In this document: in pieces, positions 1-5,771 of the stretch
Layout of the letters: the number at the start of each line of letters is the position of its first letter
Numbering within the stretch: position 1 is the first letter of the stretch
NCBI GenBank assembly: GCA_949299435.1
Contig: CASGAK010000057.1
Location: 1 to 6,949, forward strand
Length of the DNA stretch: 6,949 nt
DNA from: an uncultured bacterium
GTDB lineage: Bacteria > Cyanobacteriota > Vampirovibrionia > Gastranaerophilales > Gastranaerophilaceae
Direction of reading: 5' to 3'
Program-made: the position numbers and the translations under genes
The notes under the pieces: generated by a model
Databases searched by the model: none
What the model was told of the DNA's origin: nothing
Seen by the model: only the letters and a program-made list of their open reading frames with translations

Positions 1-153
1 GTTGTAGCCCCCTCTAAGTTTGGTACAAAATTTGCTTACGGGTTATATAACGTCGAAAATAAAAAACTTTTTGTATCCCGCGGAATAGGTACAAGCGTTT
101 TACCTATCAGGTTTCTTTGTCCGCCGGAAATAGTCGTATTTGAATTTGTTTAA
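1..153 (+). CDS. Metallophosphoesterase (YkuE-like), C-terminal end only
   Basis: This is the last 50 codons of a gene entering from the left edge, open from base 1 to a TAA at 151-153. The peptide carries the tail signature of YkuE/YaeI-type calcineurin-like phosphoesterases: an 'AYGLY' segment, then 'LFVSRGIGTSVLPIRF', then 'PPEI' just before a short hydrophobic end. In that family the 'SRGIGTS..P.R' stretch lies downstream of the last metal-binding histidine motif, which would be outside this window. Relatives are dinuclear-metal phosphoesterases, some acting on envelope lipids such as UDP-diacylglucosamine. The substrate here cannot be judged from the tail. The gene converges on emrB and the two stop codons overlap. 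No clear intrinsic terminator follows it. Family assignment is fairly secure; the precise function is not. Confidence 0.85.
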   Translation, partial: VVAPSKFGTKFAYGLYNVENKKLFVSRGIGTSVLPIRFLCPPEIVVFEFV

Positions 154-1745
154 ACTTTTTCTGAATTTTTTTCGACACCAACTGTAACTTCTGCTTTTTT
201 AGGCTTTTTAATTAACAACATTAAAGGAATAACTATCAAACAAAGTATTCCAAAAACTCTGAAAGAATCTATAAAAGCCCATAAAGTTGATTGCTTTACT
301 AACTGTCCATAAATAGAATATTGTGACATGTAATTTGCAACTGAATGCTCCGTAAGTGCCGATAATGCTCCTGCTGTTGATTGCACTCTTTCTACAAATA
401 CAGAATTTAAATCATGCAATTTGCCAACAAGCATATATTGATGTATTTGAGCAAAACGTGTAAGCATAGTAGCTACAAGCGATGTACCCATTGCACTACC
501 AATATTTTTAAGCAGATTTTGAATACCTGTCGCATTTGTCATTTGCTCGTTTTTCAACGTATCAATTGAAAGATTAATAATAGGTATCATAGAAAGCCCC
601 ATGCCCAGCCCCATGAAAAAGTTCGGAATTGCTACATTCATGTTTGAAATTTGTAAATTTAAAGCTCCGAATGCAAGACTTGCACCGCCAATTAACGAAA
701 GTCCTATGACAACCATAAGTCTATTATCTAATCTGTTTGTTAATGTTGCTGTAAATAACATTGCAACCATACTGCCAAAACCTCTTGGCATCATAGTCGC
801 CCCGCTTAAAAATGCAGTATATCCCATCATACTTTGCAAAAACTGCGGTAATATAGCTAAAGATGCGTATAAAACAGCCTGTATTACAACTTGTATAATC
901 GTACCTGCTGAAAAGTTTCTGTCTTTGAAAACAGATAAATCTATCAAAGATTCTTTATTTGTTATTTGTGAATGGAAAAATAAAATACAAGCAATCATTG
1001 AAGCACCAAAAGTCCATCTGATCCATGTTGCATTAAACCAATCCGCATTATTACCCTTATCAAGCACTGTTTGCAGAGTTACAAGCCAAATAGTTAAATA
1101 TATAAAACCTTTAACGTCAATTTTAACATTTTTTTGTTTTTTCGCATAAGGCGGATCTTCCAAGAGTCTATGACACAAAAGAGCTGCCGCACAGCCAAAT
1201 GGGATATTTATATAAAAAATCCAAGGCCAAGTCCAATTATCTGTAATCCAACCACCTAAAACAGGACCGATTATAGGTGCCAAAATTATTCCCATACCAA
1301 ATACGGACATCGCAAGTCCGCGTTTTTCTTTATCAAAGCTCTCTATCATAATAGCCTGTGATATCGGTAAAATACCGCCACCGCCAAACCCTTGCAAAAC
1401 TCGGGCAAATATCATAAATTCAATATTCTTTGCCATTCCGCAGAGCATTGAAGCTATTGTAAACATCATGATACTTATTATAAAAAAGTTTTTACGACCA
1501 AATACTTTACTGAAAAAATCTACAGCGGGAATTACAATACCTGCAGCAATTAGGTAACTTGTCAAAATCCACATGGATTCATCTCTAGTCGCTGAAAAAC
1601 TGCCTGCCATATGAGGCAATGCTACGTTACCTATCGTTCCGTCAAGTACATAGATAAATACCGCTAACATTACGGGTATTACCATTATCCAAGGATTTAC
1701 CGACGGTTTCCATTCTTGTTCTATATTTTCTTTTATATTTGTCAT
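150..1745 (-). CDS. emrB: EmrB-type DHA2 family MFS multidrug exporter, inner membrane
   Basis: This is a proton-driven drug/H+ antiporter of the 14-TM DHA2 family and the inner-membrane part of an EmrAB-OMF pump. From the chosen ATG it is 531 aa, close to E. coli EmrB. Visible motifs are 'LDGTIGNVALP' at 34-44 (TM1, the D1 motif with its acidic residue), the TM2-3 loop 'DFFSKVFGRK' at 76-85 (motif A position), 'RVLQGFGGGG' at 115-124 (motif B with its conserved Arg) and 'GPVLGGW' at 160-166 (motif C of antiporters). Many hydrophobic helices follow, ending in a Lys-rich cytoplasmic tail. An in-frame GTG 20 codons upstream (1805) would add a polar leader unlike the family. The ATG at 1745 has AGGAAAA at the right distance and is preferred. 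It is the last gene of marR-emrA-emrB, 86 nt after emrA. Motif A is unusual, with Asp-Phe where a Gly-containing turn is normally found. Substrates cannot be read from the sequence. Confidence 0.95.
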   Translation of the reverse strand: MTNIKENIEQEWKPSVNPWIMVIPVMLAVFIYVLDGTIGNVALPHMAGSFSATRDESMWILTSYLIAAGIVIPAVDFFSKVFGRKNFFIISIMMFTIASMLCGMAKNIEFMIFARVLQGFGGGGILPISQAIMIESFDKEKRGLAMSVFGMGIILAPIIGPVLGGWITDNWTWPWIFYINIPFGCAAALLCHRLLEDPPYAKKQKNVKIDVKGFIYLTIWLVTLQTVLDKGNNADWFNATWIRWTFGASMIACILFFHSQITNKESLIDLSVFKDRNFSAGTIIQVVIQAVLYASLAILPQFLQSMMGYTAFLSGATMMPRGFGSMVAMLFTATLTNRLDNRLMVVIGLSLIGGASLAFGALNLQISNMNVAIPNFFMGLGMGLSMIPIINLSIDTLKNEQMTNATGIQNLLKNIGSAMGTSLVATMLTRFAQIHQYMLVGKLHDLNSVFVERVQSTAGALSALTEHSVANYMSQYSIYGQLVKQSTLWAFIDSFRVFGILCLIVIPLMLLIKKPKKAEVTVGVEKNSEKV

Positions 1746-1750
1746 TTTGC

Positions 1751-1757
1751 TTTTCCT
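1751..1757 (-). promoter_or_regulatory. Ribosome binding site that fixes the emrB start
   Basis: On the minus strand AGGAAAA ends 5 nt before the ATG at 1745 (AGGA core with 8 nt spacing). The competing GTG at 1805 has only an AAAAGG that runs directly into the start codon, which leaves no usable spacing. This supports the shorter 531-residue EmrB. Confidence 0.65.
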
Positions 1758-1762
1758 ATTAA

Positions 1763-1810
1763 AAAAGGTGAATGTAGAGAGTTTTAATGTCCTTTTACAA
1801 TCCACCTTTT
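1763..1810 (-). promoter_or_regulatory. Hairpin in the emrA-emrB intercistronic gap
   Basis: In the 86-nt gap between the two genes, the leftward transcript reads AAAAGGTG (1810-1803), then TGTA (1799-1796), a 19-nt loop, TACA (1776-1773) and CACCTTTT (1770-1763), followed by two more T. The arms are exact complements separated by a small internal loop (3 nt on one side, 2 nt on the other). The structure ends 5 nt before the AGGAAAA ribosome site of emrB. It could act as a weak attenuator, a stabilising or processing element, or a means of setting the EmrA:EmrB ratio. The pairing is seen directly; the function is inferred. The stem is AT-rich, so it may be weak in vivo. Confidence 0.45.
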
Positions 1811-1831
1811 CTTTTTATTTTGTTTTAATAA

Positions 1832-2842
1832 TTATCTTACTCTAACCTTAGGAACTACTGACATTCCAGGAATTATATTGTATTCATTTGGATCTATTTT
1901 TTCATCAAATACTATTTTTACAGGTATTCTTTGAACTATTTTTACGAAAGATCCGACAGCATTCTCTGGCGGAAACAGGCTTGACTTTGCACCTGAAGCT
2001 CTTTGAATACTATCAACTTTTCCTTTAAATACTCTGTCAGGATATGTATCTATTTTTATATCAACTGCCTGTCCCGGTTTCATATGACGAAGCTGGTTTT
2101 CTTTGAAGTTTGCAACCACCCATACATTATGAGGCACAATAACAAACAATGGTGTACCTATATTTACATACATTCCTTTTTCTACTCGTCTGTTTGATAC
2201 AGTACCTGATTGCGGTGCATAAATTTTTGTATATGACAATTCCAATGCCGCTTTATCCATATCTGCTTTTGCAGATTTTAAGTCACTGTCTGCAACTTTA
2301 TCTTTGGTTTGTGACAGCAAAGATTGTTCCGCTTGGGTTAAATTTGCCTGAGCAGCATCATAGGCAGCTTGTGCATTATCCAAAGTCTGTTTTGATACAG
2401 CTCCTTGTGCATATAAATTTGTATATCTGTCTAAATCTTTTTTAGCTACATCTATTTTTGTCTGTGCTGCAGTGTGAATTGCTTGAGCATTTTTTTGATT
2501 TTGAAGCACTCTTTCATATTTTGCTTTTGCCCCTTCATATTTGACTTTGTAATCAGCATCATCAATTTTTGCAACAAGCATTCCTTCTGTCACTGGCTGA
2601 TTATCGGTGATATATACCTCAGTTATTTGCCCACTTACTCGTGGTGCTACTTGAACGGTTGTTGTTTCTACATAGGCATCATCTGTTGATTGATAGTTTA
2701 GTGCATCGTGAATAAAAATTCCGCAACCTATTGCCATTAATATAATTAAACCTATTGCTATAAAACGTTTTCGGGGTTTATGAACTTTATTATTTTCCGT
2801 TTGTTGTTCTTCTTCTTTATTTTTTACGTTTTCTTCTTCCAT
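1832..2842 (-). CDS. emrA: EmrA-type HlyD/membrane fusion adaptor of the efflux pump
   Basis: This periplasmic adaptor bridges the EmrB transporter and an outer-membrane channel. At 336 aa it is shorter than E. coli EmrA. The order is a charged cytoplasmic N-terminus (1-26), one membrane anchor (about 27-46), the first half of the lipoyl/barrel-sandwich domain (about 52-98, with 'STDDAYVE' and 'VAPRVSGQI' typical of EmrA), an Ala/Gln/Lys-rich alpha-helical coiled-coil hairpin (about 100-203), the second lipoyl half ('IYAPQSGTV', 207-215) and a beta-barrel domain. Near the C-terminus is 'VGSFVKIVQRIPVKI' (296-310), a close match to the EmrA family signature. The start ATG has AAGAGGT 4 nt upstream. 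That ribosome site overlaps the stop codon of the preceding marR-type gene (9-nt gap), suggesting translational coupling. It is the middle gene of the leftward unit. Confidence 0.96.
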   Translation of the reverse strand: MEEENVKNKEEEQQTENNKVHKPRKRFIAIGLIILMAIGCGIFIHDALNYQSTDDAYVETTTVQVAPRVSGQITEVYITDNQPVTEGMLVAKIDDADYKVKYEGAKAKYERVLQNQKNAQAIHTAAQTKIDVAKKDLDRYTNLYAQGAVSKQTLDNAQAAYDAAQANLTQAEQSLLSQTKDKVADSDLKSAKADMDKAALELSYTKIYAPQSGTVSNRRVEKGMYVNIGTPLFVIVPHNVWVVANFKENQLRHMKPGQAVDIKIDTYPDRVFKGKVDSIQRASGAKSSLFPPENAVGSFVKIVQRIPVKIVFDEKIDPNEYNIIPGMSVVPKVRVR

Positions 2843-2851
2843 TTTTACCTC

Positions 2852-3340
2852 TTATATTTGCATGTCTACTATCTTGCTTAAATTCTCTCTGAATTTTCTT
2901 AGTGTGTTTCTTACCATTTGTTTTTCTTCTTCTGGAATCGGTTTATGTTGCTTACTTTCATCTATTTTTTTTATTGTATTTTTTAATTTCTCTGTTACTA
3001 TATCATAAACTTCTTTTCCTGACTCGGTTACTCCCATTTTTCTTACCAAACGGTTGTTTTTCAGATCTATAAATCTTGTTATATAACCTTTTTCTTCTAA
3101 AGAATCTAAAATTTTTCCTGTATTTGCTCGATCTTTTAATATTAATTTTGCCAAATCCCTTTGACAAATACCTGCATTACACAAAATCGTTTCTATTGTC
3201 ACAAATTCATCAGGACTTATATTTATTTCCATTTTCTTGAAAAATTTCATGGAAAAAACTCTGAAAAATTTTGTTGTCTGCTCCAGCTCGTAATATAAAC
3301 TATCTGTATAGCGTTCTATTTTATCCTGTTGATCTGTCAT
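2852..3340 (-). CDS. MarR-family transcriptional regulator of the efflux locus
   Basis: This is a 162-aa dimeric winged-helix regulator, the usual MarR length. An N-terminal helical region (1-40) precedes the DNA-binding domain (about 42-105). It includes the HTH 'QRDLAKLILKDRANTGKIL' (60-78), with 'KDRANTGKIL' as recognition helix, then 'SLEEKGYI' and a wing 'DLKNNRLVRKMGVTESGKE' (92-110) that matches the family pattern D..(D/N).R....LT..G. The C-terminal helices (110-162) would complete the dimerisation domain. Two cysteines, Cys54 and Cys59, lie at the start of the DNA-binding domain. Being first in the operon and divergent from the outer-membrane factor, it is most simply an autorepressor of the pump relieved by a pump substrate. 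The ATG at 3340 is preceded only by a weak AGAGAT-like ribosome site, which fits low expression of a repressor. Family is certain; target and ligand are inferred. Confidence 0.94.
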   Translation of the reverse strand: MTDQQDKIERYTDSLYYELEQTTKFFRVFSMKFFKKMEINISPDEFVTIETILCNAGICQRDLAKLILKDRANTGKILDSLEEKGYITRFIDLKNNRLVRKMGVTESGKEVYDIVTEKLKNTIKKIDESKQHKPIPEEEKQMVRNTLRKFRENLSKIVDMQI

Positions 3341-3370
3341 TTTATAATCTCTGTTATTATTTTAAAACTG

Positions 3371-3402
3371 TGTTGTAAAAATTATATGTTGCATTTACAA
3401 CA
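3371..3402. promoter_or_regulatory. Inverted repeat, probable MarR operator
   Basis: TGTTGTAAA (3371-3379) and TTTACAACA (3394-3402) are perfect 9-bp inverted copies separated by 14 bp, so the half-site centres lie 23 bp apart, about two helical turns and on the same DNA face. A second, overlapping pair, ATGTTG (3386-3391) and CAACAT (3401-3406), repeats the TGTTG/CAACA theme. The repeat is the clearest symmetric element in the 124-bp divergent region and overlaps the promoter signals on both sides. Bound regulator would therefore block both marR-emrA-emrB and the outer-membrane gene. Symmetry and position are seen; the identity of the bound protein is inferred from context. Confidence 0.65.
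3381..3386 (-). promoter_or_regulatory. Candidate leftward -10 box for marR-emrA-emrB
   Basis: Read leftward this is a consensus TATAAT in the spacer of the inverted repeat. No good -35 lies 15-19 bp upstream of it (the best nearby hexamers are AT-rich non-matches), so it may be a weak or activator-dependent promoter. An alternative leftward promoter uses TTTACA (3379-3374) as -35, but its -10 at 17 bp is only TAACAG. Either choice places the operator on the promoter. Confidence 0.3.
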
Positions 3403-3422
3403 ACATTATGCTAACATATGAT
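3394..3422 (+). promoter_or_regulatory. Rightward sigma-70-type promoter for the outer-membrane factor
   Basis: TTTACA (3394-3399, 5 of 6 matches to TTGACA) is followed after exactly 17 bp by TATGAT (3417-3422, 5 of 6 matches to TATAAT). Transcription would begin near 3429, giving a leader of roughly 36 nt. The -35 hexamer is part of the right arm of the inverted repeat, so repressor binding would directly compete with RNA polymerase. Confidence 0.6.
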
Positions 3423-3450
3423 TATAAAAAAAGCAAGTAAATTATTTTGT

Positions 3451-3457
3451 GAGGTGA
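3451..3457 (+). promoter_or_regulatory. Strong ribosome binding site supporting a TTG start
   Basis: GAGGTGA is a 7-base match to the anti-Shine-Dalgarno complement and ends 7 nt before the TTG at 3465. A GTG inside it (3454) is out of frame and meets a stop after three codons. No in-frame ATG occurs before residue 22, which lies within the signal peptide. TTG is therefore the only sensible start. Confidence 0.8.
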
Positions 3458-3464
3458 AAAAGAG

Positions 3465-4868
3465 TTGAAAAAAGCAATATCAACAGCAATTATACTAAGT
3501 TTGGTTATATTACAAACTACCCCCTGTATGAATCTTGCTTATGCACAGAATTCTACAGCTACTCCTAAACAATTCAAGAGCATGATAAAAAAAGATAAAA
3601 AAAAGGTCAGTGATGATTATAAATATGATTATGTAAATATGCCTTGGTGGGACGTTTTCGGTGATGATATTTTAAAAGGTTACATAGAAAAAGCTATAGT
3701 TAACAATTATGACTTAAAAATGGCTACATTAAATGTTGAAGAATTTTATCAACAGACAAGAATACAATTTGCAAACGAGCTTCCTATGGCTGTTGCCGGA
3801 GGCGGACCTGCTTTATATAAGGCTCCGGGCACAAGCAGCAGTGAAGGAGCTTTCGGACTTCCGTTTATTGTGAATTATGAGGCGGATATTTTCTTAAAAA
3901 ACAGGGATAAGACAAAGGCTTCAAAGAAGTTATATGAAAATTCTAAATTTGATGAAAGAGCTACCTATATTTCCATTGCAGGTGCTGTAGGAGCTACTTA
4001 TTTAAACATTGTTAATTTAGATAAAGTTATAGAAATTCAGACAGACATCGTCGATTTAAGGAAGAAAATTTTCGAGCTTATGCAATTAAGTAACAAAGAG
4101 GGACTTACTTCTACGGCTGATACTGTGAAAGCTAACAAGGCTTTTGTACAAAGTGAAACTGATTTAATTGAATATAAAAAACAGCGAGATATTCTTATAA
4201 ATCAATTATACGTACTTATCGGGGAAAGTCCCGACAGTGGTAAAACGTTAGCAAGAAAATCTTTAGATGAAATTACATACAATCAAAAAATTCCTGATTA
4301 TATAGAATCTGAAGTTATTATGCAAAGACCTGATTATTTGAAGGCTGAAAATTCAGTAGAAAAGGCTGGGATTGACGTTCGTGTTGCCAGAAAAGAATTT
4401 TTGCCCAGCATTAATCTCACAGGTTTAGCGTTATTTAATTCAGGGGATTTAGGAAGTTTATTTACAACTAAAAATTCTTTACTGTTACTCGGTGGAGGTT
4501 TTCTACTTCCTTTATTTACCGGCGGTCAAAGAATTGCCAATTTACGCTTGAAAAAGGCAACTTATGAAAGAATTCTACAAAACTATTATAAAACTAATTT
4601 AACTGCCATTCAGGAAGTCAACGATGCCCTTGTTAAAGTAAAAAAAGACAAAGAAAAAGTTGATCAAACTTTAAAACAAGCTAATTTGGAGAGTGCTGAT
4701 TATAAATTCTCCGAAATGAAATACAATGAAGGCACAATTTCTTTATTGGATTTAATTCAACAAAAGGAAAATTTGCTTTATATAAACCAGTTAGTTGCTC
4801 AAAACAAAGTTGAATTTATGATTGACTATATAGGTTTATACAAAGCAACAGGAAGTAAACTACAATAA
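3465..4868 (+). CDS. NodT/TolC-type outer-membrane efflux factor
   Basis: This is the outer-membrane channel of the tripartite pump, 467 aa, within the range of NodT-type factors. Residues 1-27 form a signal peptide (Lys-Lys, a hydrophobic core, cleavage at AYA|QN). A Lys-rich linker follows. Two tandem OEP repeats span about 60-255 and 275-465. Repeat 1 opens with 'WWDVFGDDIL' and 'NNYDLKMA', the family pattern W..F.D..L......N.DL..A. Repeat 2 has 'QRPDYLKAE' (287-295), 'ARKEFLPSINLTG' (308-320), 'PLFTGGQRIANL' (349-360), 'AIQEVNDAL' (381-389) and 'NEGTISLLDLI' (421-431), all hallmarks of the family. Many relatives are lipoproteins, but Cys21 has no lipobox, so a non-acylated form is likelier. 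It is transcribed divergently from marR-emrA-emrB and has its own terminator, which marks it as the dedicated partner of this EmrAB. It starts with TTG. Confidence 0.95.
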   Translation: MKKAISTAIILSLVILQTTPCMNLAYAQNSTATPKQFKSMIKKDKKKVSDDYKYDYVNMPWWDVFGDDILKGYIEKAIVNNYDLKMATLNVEEFYQQTRIQFANELPMAVAGGGPALYKAPGTSSSEGAFGLPFIVNYEADIFLKNRDKTKASKKLYENSKFDERATYISIAGAVGATYLNIVNLDKVIEIQTDIVDLRKKIFELMQLSNKEGLTSTADTVKANKAFVQSETDLIEYKKQRDILINQLYVLIGESPDSGKTLARKSLDEITYNQKIPDYIESEVIMQRPDYLKAENSVEKAGIDVRVARKEFLPSINLTGLALFNSGDLGSLFTTKNSLLLLGGGFLLPLFTGGQRIANLRLKKATYERILQNYYKTNLTAIQEVNDALVKVKKDKEKVDQTLKQANLESADYKFSEMKYNEGTISLLDLIQQKENLLYINQLVAQNKVEFMIDYIGLYKATGSKLQ

Positions 4869-4904
4869 TCATCACCTCTTTACTTTTAATCGTAAAGTGA
4901 AGCT

Positions 4905-4933
4905 GCCGGTAATTCCCGTTACCGGCTTTTTTT
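4905..4933 (+). terminator. Rho-independent terminator of the outer-membrane factor gene
   Basis: GCCGGTAA (4905-4912), loop TTCCCG, TTACCGGC (4919-4926), then seven T. This is a perfect 8-bp GC-rich stem 36 nt after the stop codon. The T tract overlaps the stop codon of the convergent prmC (4932-4934). The opposite strand has no T run beyond the stem, so it should terminate only rightward transcription. A small second hairpin, CTTTAC (4878-4883) with GTAAAG (4892-4897), lies just upstream. Confidence 0.9.
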
Positions 4934-5768
4934 ATATTAACTCAGCTGATATTACTCTGTCAATGCCTGCCAAATCTTTGATTATTTCTATTTTACCAAA
5001 CCCGTTATTTTCCATTATTTTTGCAACAGCTTCTGATTGGTCTATTCCCAGTTCAAAAAGAAGATATCCTTTTTTATTCAATATTTTTGGGGCTTGTTCT
5101 GTTATTTTTTGATAAAATTCCAAGCCCTTTTCATCTTTTGTGAACAATGCTATTTCAGGGTCATAAGTTACTTCTTTTTGAATTGATTTTTTTTCTGATG
5201 GAGGTATATATGGTGGGTTAGATACTATTACATCAAAACTTTCACCCGGTTTTACGTTTGAGAAAATATCAGATTTTCTAAATATTGCTTTATTATAAAG
5301 ATTTAATTTTGAAGCATTATCAAGGGCTGTATTCAGAGCATCTGTAGAAATATCAAGCCCGATTACCTGAGAATTTGTGTATTTTGCTATCATACAGGCT
5401 ATACAACCTGAGCCTGTGCCTACATCTAAAATTGTTTTAAAGTTATTAGTATTTATTATATCTATAGCTTTTCTCACAAGAATTTCCGTTTCATCTCTTG
5501 GGATAAGCACTGAGGGATTTACTATAAACTTTTCTCCCATAAAGTCTGCAAAACCTATTATATGTTGTATCGGTTTATGCGTTTTTGCTCGCAATTCGGC
5601 TTTTTCTTTAACTATTTCCAATTTTTCGGAAGAAAGTTTTTTCCCCATAACCAAATCCATGTAACTGTAATTTGCAAAATGTTCTATCAAAAGTTTTACT
5701 TCAACATTTGCCTCATTAGGTTCTATTCCACTGTCTGTTAAAATTTTCACGATTTCACTTATTGTCAT
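4932..5768 (-). CDS. prmC: PrmC, peptide chain release factor N5-glutamine methyltransferase
   Basis: This cytoplasmic SAM-dependent enzyme methylates the glutamine of the GGQ motif in release factors RF1 and RF2, which improves peptide release at stop codons. It is 278 aa, the normal length. An N-terminal helical domain that recognises the release factor (1-80) contains 'KPIQHIIGFADFMG'. It is followed by 'VLIPRDETEILV' (87-98), the SAM-binding 'ILDVGTGSGCIA' (113-124), the acidic strand end 'GLDIS' (137-141) and the catalytic 'NPPYIPP' (184-190) that positions the glutamine. After that comes 'YDPEIALFTKDEKGLEFY', matching the family's EP..AL..G..GL..Y. It begins 3 nt after a DUF3137 gene, with its AGGA ribosome site inside that gene's last codons, so translation is probably coupled. 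The usual neighbour prfA is not seen here. It converges on the outer-membrane factor gene. Residues needed for activity appear intact. Confidence 0.96.
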   Translation of the reverse strand: MTISEIVKILTDSGIEPNEANVEVKLLIEHFANYSYMDLVMGKKLSSEKLEIVKEKAELRAKTHKPIQHIIGFADFMGEKFIVNPSVLIPRDETEILVRKAIDIINTNNFKTILDVGTGSGCIACMIAKYTNSQVIGLDISTDALNTALDNASKLNLYNKAIFRKSDIFSNVKPGESFDVIVSNPPYIPPSEKKSIQKEVTYDPEIALFTKDEKGLEFYQKITEQAPKILNKKGYLLFELGIDQSEAVAKIMENNGFGKIEIIKDLAGIDRVISAELI

Positions 5769-5771
5769 TTT

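Noticed and set aside
601..1149. Open frame of 182 codons on the + strand opposite emrB
   Set aside because: It lies entirely antisense to a well-supported transporter gene. Its translation shows no family motif, and it is what the complement of hydrophobic codons would give.
1746..1805. Twenty-residue N-terminal extension of EmrB from a GTG at 1805
   Set aside because: The leader is unlike the family, the GTG lacks a properly spaced ribosome site and sits in a hairpin arm, while the ATG at 1745 has AGGAAAA at good distance.
2003..2689. Several short + strand open frames opposite emrA
   Set aside because: Shadows of the emrA coding frame: hydrophobic low-complexity translations, no ribosome sites of note and no recognisable motifs.
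3525..3527. Cys21 of the outer-membrane factor as a lipoprotein acylation site
   Set aside because: The preceding residues Thr-Thr-Pro do not form a lipobox, whereas AYA|QN six residues later is a good signal peptidase I site.
3587..3604. Runs of seven and eight A early in the outer-membrane factor gene as a phase-variation switch
   Set aside because: They encode a Lys-rich linker, the frame is intact, and runs of this length are expected by chance in such AT-rich DNA. Only population data showing length variation would revive the idea.
4897..5664. Two + strand open frames opposite prmC
   Set aside because: Antisense to intact prmC. The first also spans the terminator hairpin, which argues against translation.
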